Assembly (NCBI GenBank): GCA_958295665.1
Contig: OY282558.1
Location: 348,917,034-348,981,033 of the forward strand
Length of the DNA: 64,000 nucleotides
Source of the DNA: Tipula vernalis
Lineage: Eukaryota > Arthropoda > Insecta > Diptera > Tipulidae
Direction: 5' to 3'
The notes below the pieces were generated by a model. The model ran no database searches and was not told the DNA's origin. It saw only the letters and a list, made by a program, of their open reading frames with translations. Both the position numbers and the translations under genes were made by a program. The number at the start of each line of letters is the position of its first letter. Within the stretch, counting starts at the first letter, position 1. This document shows, in pieces, positions 22,791-33,159 of this stretch.

Positions 22791-23535
22791 AATCAAAAAA
22801 CGGGTGTCATCTCGAATAGTATCAAGCAACAATCTATACGAGTCCTGTTTCGATAATTCCGCCGAGTTCCGTCTCGAGCAATAGTTGTTTAAGCGAATCG
22901 AGCATTGTCTCGAATAATCCAAAAGAAATTAATCCAACGGCGTCCATCCCAATAAAGTTGTATAGCAGACAATATTCCAATAACAACTCCTCTTACAAAT
23001 ACTCAGATTAACCCAAATAAAGCATTTCAAGTATTATTAAGAATCCTTATTACAAAACTAGAAAAAAGAAATCAAACCACAGTCAAACCTACCTTTCTAA
23101 TAAATGCATAATTTCAACATAAAATCTAGTTTCTAATGATTTTATTGGATTATAATCAAAATTTAAAAATTATAATAATAATCATATCCACAGGAACCGT
23201 CTGAAGAAAGACTAAAAGCCACGCAATATTTCCTATAATAAATTATCAGTAATCTAGCCAAACCGCATATTTCCCCCTGAAATAGTTGACCATTGAAATA
23301 CCCCAAAATCATCGCCATTACAGATTTCAGAAAATACAACCGAAGTTTCCCAGAGAACGAACAATGATCCATTTGAGTTGTGCCTTAAAAGATTCAGAAT
23401 GTTTATGGAATACCAACGGAGAACAGGTTTTATAGGACTAATAATAGCCGTATTGTTTCTCGGGATAAGTAGCCGTAAAAATTCAACAAAAATAGAAATT
23501 AAACACGAAATCCCCACAGAAGCTATAATCAGAAC

Positions 23536-24293
23536 CGGTGTGAAGTTTTTGGACACTTTTTTGGGACAAAAGTTTAAGCAGTTTTAAAAAGTTTTTGAAC
23601 AAAATTGAGATTTTAGAAAATTTAAGTTTTTGGACATATGTATATTTATGCGCATATACATCTTTTAACAGTGTATTTAAGAAAAATAAAGTTATTCAAA
23701 TAAAATAGGCCTCAAATAATTTTTAACATTCATTTCCAATTTTCTTTTCAACAAATCAAGGGCAAGTAGGGCTCTTGCAAAAAAATTTAGAAAATTAACA
23801 AATCGACGAATTTCGCTTGGAACAAGGAGGTTATTCTCCGTTGTGCCAAATAGTAAGAATGTCAGAGATTGGCTCATATAATGACTATGTAGGTTAGTGA
23901 AGGGCATACATTGCGAAATTGAAATTACTTAGTCCCAGTTTGATATGAACCGTATGGCTATTGCCATTATTATGGAGAACAACGCCCTTGTTCCAAGCGA
24001 AATTCGTCGATTTGTTAATTTTCCAATTTTTTTTGCAAGAACCCTGCGGCTTATATCAAAATGGCACTAAGTGATTATAATTTCGCAAGCTATGCCATTC
24101 ACAAACTATATAGTCACTATATAAGGCATCTCTGATATTCATTCTATTTGGTATAATAGAGAACAACGCCCAAAAACTTAATTTCTCCGTACAAAAACTT
24201 AATTTTTCTGTAAGGTCAATTTTGTCTAAAAACTTCACAATGTATACTCGCATAAATTTGTGTCCAAAAAAGTGTCCAAAAACTTCACATCGG
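23536..24293. mobile_element. Foldback / MITE-like element with 12-bp flanking repeats
   Basis: The ends CGGTGTGAAGTTTTTGG and the complement of CCAAAAACTTCACATCGG match, and TATAATCAGAAC stands on both sides (23524-23535 and 24294-24305). Most of the left half is inverted in the right half, but in shuffled order. The block 23770-23835 pairs with 23985-24050, and 23840-23945 pairs with 24060-24170. No coding capacity. A 12-bp duplication is unusually long for a cut-and-paste element. Confidence 0.75.
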
Positions 24294-24414
24294 TATAATC
24301 AGAACTCCAAGTGAAATTATTAACAAAGCAAGCTTCGTTTTTTAGACGTTCGTTTTTTATATTATATGTAAATATAAACAGAACAATATCTTCTATTCCG
24401 CTTTAGTCCTATAA

Positions 24415-24961
24415 TAGCCGATTTAGACGTACCAACATTTTTTTCCCAACAAAAAATGAAGATATTAGTATATTACGATTTTCATTTGTAAGACAAGAAC
24501 AAAAAAATAATCCAACAAAATTTTGTTGGGTTTTTGTTTCTTTTTTTTTTTTTTTTCCAACAATGTTACTATAAAAACAAGTTTGACTATAAAATATACT
24601 CGACGCGAGTATATTTTATAGTAACAAACAACAACAAACACAATAAAAATGGCGATTTTAGAAATTTTTATAGCGCTTTATTTTATTTTTTAAAAATTGT
24701 AGTAATAAAATAAAATTTACGTTCGAAAATTATTCATTTCACGCGGAAAACCCATAATTTTGCCAAATAAACTAGTATCACCGCGGTATTTATCAAAAAT
24801 TATATTGTCGATTTTATACCGCCAAAAAATTATGGTATGACGAGATTTTTGTTGTATACTTTTCCCTTTTTATCGCGTGTACATTTTTTTGTATTGCGTG
24901 TAGCTCTAAGTGTCAACAAAAAAAATGTTGGAAAAAAATGTTGGTACGTCTAAATCGGCTA
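24415..24961. mobile_element. MITE with TAA duplication, possibly Harbinger-type
   Basis: Inverted termini TAGCCGATTTAGACGTACCA at 24415-24434 and at 24942-24961 (complement), continuing with CAACATTTTTTTCC. TAA lies on both sides. The 547-bp interior has no gene. It carries a palindrome at about 24592-24626 (ACTATAAAATATACTCG and its complement around a 3-nt loop) and repeated CCAACA/TGTTGG words. Confidence 0.8.
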
Positions 24962-25321
24962 TAAGTTTGTGAACAAATATTAAAACAGGAAAGAGAAATC
25001 TTTATACATTGTAATGTGTTTAAAAGAGATAGACGTTCATAAATAATTTTTGATTTTGGTCTTGTTAGCTTTGCGAAACTTTAAAATCAAATCAAAAAAT
25101 AAACAAAGGATCACTTAATGTTTCTGATGACTGAACAAAGCTTTCAATTGTCTTTTTACATATTGTGAGGGTGCCCTTACGTCTAAAATTTTTGCTTAGT
25201 AAATCTATTATGTATAATTAAATTGTGAATTAAGTGTGGTTTGTGGGAAATATTGTGATTAATAATTAAAATATAATAAGTTAAAATAATTATTGACGTA
25301 TAATAAATATACCATATAATA

Positions 25322-25900
25322 ATGTCGTGCAACAAATGTAATAATAAAATAAATCGTGGTGCTGTAGTGGTACAGCATGCAGTATCTATGATTTCGATAA
25401 TCCCGATAAAATCAATACCTGCGCATGTGGTACGTGCAAAGAACCTTCTTCCATTAGCAACCATACATTTGATAAAACATCTACCGGTTCAGCTAAACCA
25501 CCTGTCATCTTGGAACTTGGAATTGCTACTCAAAAAAATGAAAATAAACAACCTTTCGATATGATCTTTAATAAACTCAATGATTACGAGAAATTAATAA
25601 TTCAAGTGAATCATCTAGAAGCTGAAAACTTAATTTTAAAACGATCGACCAGTGAGTCTCGAAATAAAATTGATTATTTGGAAAAAATGTTACGGTAAAA
25701 TTGTGTTGAAATCATCGGTTTACCTACTGTTAATGCAAACAAAATTGAAGGTGCAGCTGTAAAATTATTCAAGACTTGTTTCGGTTTACCCAAGGTCAGA
25801 AGCAAAGATATTGATTACTGTTTCAAGAAAAAAAAAAAAATTTGGTATTATGTTGGTAAAAACCGTAGAGGAATTCTAACATATTTATGAGGAAGGAGAA
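25322..25900 (+). pseudogene. LINE ORF1 remnant
   Basis: Starts ATGTCGTGCAACAAATGTAA, giving a CNKC motif, then after a frameshift more cysteines (CACGTCKEPS). A coiled-coil stretch follows (FNKLNDYEKLIIQVNHLEAE, then NLILKRS and KIDYLEKML). After a stop comes EIIGLPTVNANKIEGAAVKL, then DIDYCFKKK. The order of CxxC head, coiled coil and IIGLP...DID matches the RNA-binding ORF1 of insect Jockey/CR1-like LINEs. At least three breaks. Confidence 0.6.
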
Positions 25901-25989
25901 TAGCCAACGAATTCATCTTGTTAATTCTTTGGAGGACTTATCAAAATTGTAATTATTGTCAATTTTTTTTTTTTTCTTAATTATTAATT

Positions 25990-26290
25990 CATTTTAACCA
26001 AATTTAGGTACTATTATTAGTTTGAATTGCCCCATCTCTATATCTAACCTATCCAGCAAAAATAATTTATTTCTCTTTCACCAAAATATAGTTTACGTCA
26101 AAACTATGATTTGTTGATTTACCATCTTCAATCCCTTATTGAGATGCCAAGAATTTTGGTGCTTCGTATTGGCTGTTTCCGATATTTCAAAGCGTTTGAT
26201 TCTTTTTTATCTTATTATATATCTCAGTGCAAACAGCACCCTGATTTTCTAAAAAATAAGATAACGGGTAAACATCTAAACAAGTAAAAA
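25990..26290 (+). pseudogene. Start of a LINE ORF2 (endonuclease N-terminus), decayed
   Basis: After ORF1 the plus strand reads, in pieces, ISNLSSKNNLFLFHQNI and then SLRQNYDLLIYHLQSLIEMP. This is like the opening of an APE endonuclease in this LINE type (the H/HQN word, then the spacer helix). The catalytic motifs further on are not seen. Position and strand fit the ORF1 remnant just upstream. Confidence 0.45.
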
Positions 26291-26322
26291 ACAAAAGTTT
26301 CATTTGTTAGGTTGATATTTTT

Positions 26323-26565
26323 TTGATTTTATTTGAAGTAGTGTTGGGGTTTTGCTGGGGTTTCACTTACCTCAGCACAATTAAACCATTAATTATTGCT
26401 CATAACTGTGCCATTAGATTGATGTTTTTTAAAACAAACGTTGGCAACACCTTTATTCATTTTGAGCTCAATTCTTTCGTTAAAGCATCTTTATACATAT
26501 GTATATTCAAAGTCATGAAGGTATACTTTGAAATATGCGGTAATCGAAATTTACCTTCACAATGA
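26323..26565 (+). pseudogene. LINE ORF2 C-terminal fragment
   Basis: An 80-codon frame with LSTIKPLIIAHNCAIRLMFF, then THFELNSFVKASLYI-like text and KVMKVYFEICGNR. This pattern (I-PL---Q--AIR-I, PT--LF--L--L----LY-FK) is the tail of Jockey/CR1-type ORF2 proteins after the RT. It follows the ORF2 start by only a few tens of bases, so a large internal deletion probably joined them. Confidence 0.55.
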
Positions 26566-27639
26566 TTGCCAAAATTTAGAAAAATAATAGTTTTAGTATA
26601 CAAATTAGTAAACCTTATTCAACGCATAAAAATATTTATGCAACGAAAAATGTCCATCCCCCAACGGGTCAAATAAAAAATGCGAAAATGTAGCTTCAAG
26701 TTGAGAACAATATTTTCACTACTGCAGTGGGACCAGAAAGACATTTTCAAATTGAATAATAATTTCCCACATTTTCCCGCCCACCTTCTGAATGTATAAA
26801 AAAGAAAACATTTCAAACTGAATTGAGTATTATGTGCAAATAAAAAACCTGTCGGACTTTGTATTCGAATGAAACAGATTTTTTATTATATTTTCGTCAA
26901 TAATGTCACACCACCAAGCAAAAAATTGATAATTTAACAGCAAATTGAAAATGTCTACTCTAAAATGAAAATTAGAGGAATCGAATTTTCTGTGTATTGT
27001 ACTTGGTATGTATACATATAGTAAATAAGTAAATAGGTACAAGTTTGTAAGAAATAAAACGATAGACGACTAGAGAATATGTAGAGAAAAAAATCCATCG
27101 TAATTTAATTTTGCATTGCAAATCGTGTTTAGAATTTCAATTAACCACAAAAAATTGTTTAGCTTTAATTTTTATTTTTATGTGTTCGCTGTCATAAGGT
27201 ATAGATTTTTTGTGCTAAAACTGAACACTGCATAACGCTTCATTTTAATACTTCGTTGTTAAATAACAATTAAGCGACGTATAAAATAATTGATTTAATA
27301 TATTCACAACTGAATTTCCTGATGGAAAATTCTCTGTATATTATAACTCGTGCTTCCCTGTGCAACCAACTCTGTTCTCTGAGACTAGGCATACATACGA
27401 AAGTTTTCGTTTAATATTTGTGTGGAGGGATTTATTAATGCAGTAAATCTTTAGCGAAACATGTCTTGTATTGTATTTCCTGATATTTTTAAATCAATTT
27501 CTAATTTCTCCCCCAATATTCCTATAATTTTGTTTTGGCAATATTTGTCTGATTTGTTGGGATCAGAATTATATATCTTGAAATGTTGAAGTTAATTGAT
27601 TTATCCGGCAAAATATAACTTTAATTTTGTTATAAATTT

Positions 27640-28850
27640 TGAGAAATACCGGAATTGGTACACATAATTCCTACACTAAACAAAAAAGAATGTTTGGAAA
27701 AATGTTTGGGTTTAAACCGCCGAATATTTGGGGAAACTAAAAATAGTTTTTCGACAATTATTACTTTCTTTTACGTTGGTAAAATAAAGTTTATCACTTT
27801 AAAGTGGTATCTCTTGATGATTTATGCGATGTGGATATCATTTTGGCTACACTTAGTCGAATATCTATTACGATATTTATGACGTAGATCAAAATGCTTT
27901 GCTTGCTGAAGCCAATTCGCTTGATTGGGGAGTAATTTTCCTCATCGCGGATATAAATAATTAATTGGATCATTTCAATGCACTAGCGTCTCAACTTTTC
28001 GATGAGTTTGTACCCCTACGAAAAGTTTGTTTGAAGTCACCGTGCAATTCTTTCTAATTAAATCACTCCATACTGCACCATCGGAATATTAGAGATTTTC
28101 TTCATAAGACTTGGAGAAAAATTAAAAATCCTGCTTCGTTTAGTCATTATAATAAGTACAGGAATAAGGTTATTGAGATGATCAAAGCAGCGAAATTCCA
28201 GTATTTTAAAAGAAATATTTTTAATTTGGACCTACATACTCGTATGTACTAAACCAACTGCCGAATCGGGTTTTTCATTTACTGAGTTCTGAAATCATTT
28301 TGCAAAATGCTCCCAAGTATAGCTGTACAAAATCAATTTCTTATGGATTCTGCGCTAATTAGTTAATTATAGGAATGCTTCCAGTATGGAAGTATGTAAT
28401 GCAATTGATGAAATATGCAATCTGAATCACAAGATTCTTATGGTATCGCTATAGGCTTCATTCGATTTTTACTACCGTCAATAAGCACTATTTTAAGAAA
28501 CATAATTAACACTGTGTTGACTAAATCTGTTTTTTTGACGGAATGGAAGATTACACAAATAACCTCTGTTGGGAAGGTACCTAAGCCAGAAACTATACAA
28601 GATTTTCGACCAATCAGTATACTTTCTTGTTTATCTAAGGTAATCGTAAAAAATTATGAAGTTTCAGATGATGAATTATATTTCTAGTTTTAGCTTAATT
28701 GCTGATCTAGTGGAACTTCTACATTAATTAAAATTACAGATGGGTTGAACTTATCTCTTGCTGAAAGTAAAGTGCCTTTGTTTGTGCTTCTAGATTTTTC
28801 TAAGGCTTTTGGTGGTGAGAAAATCATTTAAATTAATGTGTCTATTAATG
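27640..28850 (+). pseudogene. LINE ORF2 remnant (endonuclease end and RT start)
   Basis: In order on the plus strand: an endonuclease-like DWGVIFLIADIN (near 27930), then the linker RDFLHKTWRKIKNPASFSHY and IEMIKAAKFQYFKRN (28090-28220). RT follows with LTEWKITQITSVGKVPKPET, IQDFRPISILSCLSKVI (28540-28660) and LLDFSKAF (28790). The RT active-site box is missing because similarity ends near 28850. Many stops. Confidence 0.6.
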
Positions 28851-28859
28851 TACCGATTT

Positions 28860-30060
28860 GCCGATATACCGAAAGTTGTGTCGAAAATCTCAAAGGGTTT
28901 TGGTTAACCGCCATCAACTGATCGTACTTCAAGCAAACTTGGTAGTTTTCATAATTTATAAAGGTATTGAAAAATAGAAAGAGCTTTTGTTCATTTTCCT
29001 AAATCCTAAACTATTTCAAATGTATATTTTTGAAATTTTTTAATTCACATTGATGTACAGTCGTTTTAAGTTCAAATTTTTGAATTATTAAAATCGACTT
29101 AATTTCTAGATTTCCAAAATAGTCCTTTTAAGCCTTAATTTTAAAATTTTATAATTCCCTAAGCTTCTTTAATTCTAAATTCAATCACCTGTTTTCTACT
29201 CCTATTTTAAAAATCTATAAATTTAGAATATTCTATTGAATCTAGGGTTTCAAAATTATGTCAGATTACAAATAGTTTTTCGAAACAGCTGCATTTAAAA
29301 ATTCGAATTTCGGTGTAGTAAATAAAATTTAAGAGTTTTAATGCTTTCACAATAGCGCTTCACACGCTTAGACTATGATCGGTATTTGAATATTCTTCAG
29401 ATTCTAGACATTTCAAAATTAAGAAAATTTTTAAACTCAAAAATACTTTCAACTTGAGACTATATATGGAACATTTTAAATGTTATGAAATTCTTACTAT
29501 CCCATTTTCATAAAAATTGACAATTACAGGTTATTGGTGAAATTATTGAAATTAGTAATTGTTTGGGCTTTTTAAGATTTCAAATTTCGACATAACTTAT
29601 CTTTATTCTTCAATCAGAATTCAAACTCTCTTGTACTTTGTCTTAGTTCGAACTTTAAAAATCTAATTTTGTAAGTATGTACAAAACTTCTGTGTAAAAT
29701 ATCAAATTACAAATTCCATAAATAGATGACCGCCATTTAAATGTATACAAGTGTATACTTTATTAAAAAAAAGTAAAGCCTAAAAAAATTATTGATAGTG
29801 TCGAATTGCGTTCATTATGGTTGCATAACTTAATTAACATAAGATATCTATCAACTTACGCACAACGCACATAAGTTAGTCACTTATTGCCACACAAAAA
29901 TTACTGCAGCTATAAATATTAGGCTCTTAATACCGATAAACAAGTGTCTTGTGTAAACGAACAATTATTTGTCGTTTACTGTTCCTTCGTTATAAAATTT
30001 ATGTATTTAATTTCGGAGTAGGCGCAAACTATAAAAAATTAATTCAAATTGGAGCTTGGT
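28860..30060. other. AT-rich stretch, nothing identified
   Basis: No frames with family motifs and no clear termini. Runs such as TTTTAAATTC-type words recur loosely, but I see no defined repeat unit. Confidence 0.4.
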
Positions 30061-30073
30061 TTACACACAACTA

Positions 30074-30160
30074 TTTTTTCATTTCATTTTTTTCACGGAA
30101 ACAGAATCGATCCCCTGGGGTGCGATTCTGGCTCGGTGATAATTTGAAATGATAAAAAAA
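30074..30160. repeat. Palindromic repeat, member of a dispersed family
   Basis: The left arm (TTTTTTCATTTCATTT ... AGAATCGATCCCC) pairs with the right arm that follows (GGGGTGCGATTCTGGCTCGG ... GAAATGATAAA). Related single arms occur at about 30231-30275 (ACGATTCTGGTTCGATGATA) and, inverted, at about 35395-35450 (TCACTGAACCGGAATCGCAC). No coding content. Confidence 0.6.
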
Positions 30161-30839
30161 CTTTTCATTACCATCTAGTCATCCGTTTTAATTTTTTTCA
30201 TTACTCAAAACAAAATTTTGCATGTCTTATTGCACCAGGATACGATTCTGGTTCGATGATAATGAAATGGACGGTGTTTTGCGATTTCAAGTAAGCGACG
30301 GATGATAAATTTATGACGAATTTGAAACAGATTCAATAATTTTATCAGACTGGTTTTTGTCGATGAAAACTTTTTTGTCGCCGATGATAAAATTTGTACG
30401 TATACAATAATGATTACTGAAATATGTAGAATATATTTAATTACGTTTACAAATAAATTAGTTCTGAGGAAAAGTGATGTACCAAATTTTTGTGAGCACT
30501 GGGATATATGTGATACCATATATGTGATGTATGTATGCATATAAACGTTTATTTTTAAGATTTTAAATTTTAACCCATTTGATTCGATAACCCGATGTTT
30601 CACGTTATATCTCTCAGTTTCTTTTTATAAATAGAATCTGAATAATTTGTATAATTGGGCAACTGCAAATTCAAAATCAACGGAAAATTTACTCTAGGAA
30701 TATTAAAAAGCCTTAAAATATTCTAATTATTTGAAATAAATAAGTGAAAAGTGACCCTGAAATACCATCTATAAAGAAAGATTTTGCAAAATGAAAATAA
30801 TAAAACCTGGTATAGGTTTATTGGCCTTAGTTCACATGA

Positions 30840-32700
30840 GTTTTTTGTTTGAAAAAATGTCGACATATTTTTTTCACGTCGGGTTGGCGAAGGTAAGATT
30901 CGTCATTGTTAAATTGTCGTTAAGTGGACGCAAATTCCAGAAATAGGACTCGTTCAACACGTAAAATGAAAGGTAAGGGCAAAAATGTTTTTGGCTGATT
31001 AATTGTATTTGTGCTTTATTCTTTGGTATTACCATCTTTATCTTCTGAAATGCTTTCTGAAAAATTGGAAGAATACCGAATAGGTAGATCTCGAATTTCG
31101 AATTTCTCGAATTTTTCTCTAGATTTCGAATAGGGTAAAATATTTTTAGGTCATCGGCATATATAAGACAACGGAAAAATTGTATACTTTTCGTGATATC
31201 ATTAAAAAATAATATGAAAATAAGCGAACCGAGATGCGAGCCCTGAGGTATCCCAGAATGCACATAAATTGTATCAGACAAACTATTGTTAATTTTTACA
31301 CATTACATCCGCCCAGTAAGATCATATGACATTTGATCAAATTATCATTAATACCAAGTACACCTGTCCCTCGATTAACGCGGTACTTGATTAACACGGA
31401 TTTGATTTAACATACGCGACTTAAGACCGAAAAACATATCACCCGACAAACAATCGACTCAAACAATTTAGGAATTCCCGACAATAATGAACTACCTCTG
31501 TAGTTAGATACTTCACTTCTATTTCCTGATTTAAACACCGGTACAATATAAGACGATTTCCAGACAACCGAAGAAACACCTTTCAAAAATGAACTATTAA
31601 ATAAAATTGACAAAGGCTGAGCCATTTCATTACAGTATGGTTTAAGAAAATTTGAAGAAACACCGTCTGGGCCACATCCGTTTAATGATATCATCTGGAG
31701 AGGGATATACAAGCGTGTTGGTACAATTGTCTTCATCTTCATCGTTTATAAACATTTTCAGTTATATCATTGAGCGACATTGTTGACGGAAACAAAAACA
31801 AATTTTTATTTTGGAGTCAACGAAATTCCAGAATGATTTTGGATTTATATTATTTATCCATATTACTTTGAATCTTTGCAATAAAACTCTTGTATGCAGT
31901 ACAATGTCAACAATCAAATTGTTTCAGTAAATCTAAAAATGATAGTCTATCATCAGCACTCTTGGAGAACTTCCACCTTCGATATAATTGTTTTTACGAT
32001 TTCGAAGATTTATTAGGTCGTTGTTAAACCGCAGAGGATTGATAAGATTAACCTTTCTAACAGAAATTGGGACATACCTGTTGAAGCTATTCGATAAAAT
32101 GTCATAGAATATTTGTACATCACAGTTAATGCTCATGTCCGCCAACGAAAAGCCCGAATCCCAGTAAACCGATTTGAAATAAGACCTAAAATCAAAAAAT
32201 TTAATTGAATTAGAATTGTTGATATTCGAATTAAACTACAAAAACTCTGATGTGTTTAAATTTGTTTCCATTGATTCCGGTTGACATCGTTGAATTGACG
32301 AAAAATAAATCCAGAAATGTTTCATTATAGTTGGCAACATTATTTGTCTGGACAGAGGCATACTACAAAATAGAATCTATGCAGATGGATTCAGCACCCG
32401 ATGCTATACTGTGCAGAATGATACAATTTACATCTTCATCAACTACAGCCATTTAACGTTCGGTAAGTTGAAATCACCAAGTATCAGCACGATTTCATTT
32501 AAGTTGAGTTTGGAAATCTTATTAAATAAACAGTTTCTGTCGCATAAACTTCAGATGTATAAGCCGCAATAATGTAAAACAAATTCTGAAGATATTCACC
32601 TTAACACATTTAAGCTCTATTGTTGGATCACTGTCAACAGCTACACTTACAATAGACAAATGAACAGCGATCAGCATACCTCCCCACTTGTTTTGACACT
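30840..32700 (-). pseudogene. Jockey/CR1-like LINE ORF2 remnant, minus strand
   Basis: Reading down from about 32570: an endonuclease segment with VLILGDFNLPNVKW (catalytic D-N), then LRFNNDLINLRNRKNNYIE (near 32000), GCGPDGVSSNFLKPYC, and VWKSSYIVPVFKSGNRSEVS followed by NYRGSSLLSGIPKLFESI (31420-31700). RT then shows VHSGIPQGSHLGSLIFILFF and the active-site box CLIYADDLKIFYP (31130-31270). A C-terminal part, WNLRPLNDNLTMTNLTFANP, ends at 30874. RT motifs are well kept, but frames are broken in at least four places. It is the best preserved APE-type LINE here. Confidence 0.8.
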
Positions 32701-32989
32701 GGTTAGTGGCGACCGATCACACCTGTACATAATGTAATCTGCTGGGAAATACTCAGAACAATATATGTATATTAGGACTAAAATTGGTTTCCACAATTAC
32801 GTATACTGATACAGATTTTGAGGCAATGTATTTTGTAAATATATAAAATTGCTGTTTAGATCAACAGTTTTACGCATTGATCAAGAATTTGAATAAGAAA
32901 TTTCAAAGTATCGAATTTAGTGTCCACTATAAAGATTCGAATAACACAAGGAAAAATATGATTATGATTATTGAATTTACCCATAGTTA

Positions 32990-33148
32990 AGGTTGGTTTC
33001 TGAAATAGGTTTTGTTACCCTGGTTCTATTTACATTCGCTCTCTAATCCAACCAAATCAAAGTTTTGTTGTTATTTGGCTGATTACGTTGGTTTTGATAG
33101 AGCTCAGATGTAAATACAAAGGGTAAAAACCACCCTCGGTGACCAACG
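32990..33148. repeat. Foldback hairpin, about 160 bp
   Basis: GGTTGGTTTCTGAAATAGG ... TTACCCTGGTTCTATTTACA on the left matches the complement of TGTAAATACAAAGGGTAAAA ... GACCAACG on the right, with a loop near 33065. It is imperfect and has no gene: a small MITE or hairpin. Confidence 0.6.
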
Positions 33149-33159
33149 TTCAAAGACAT

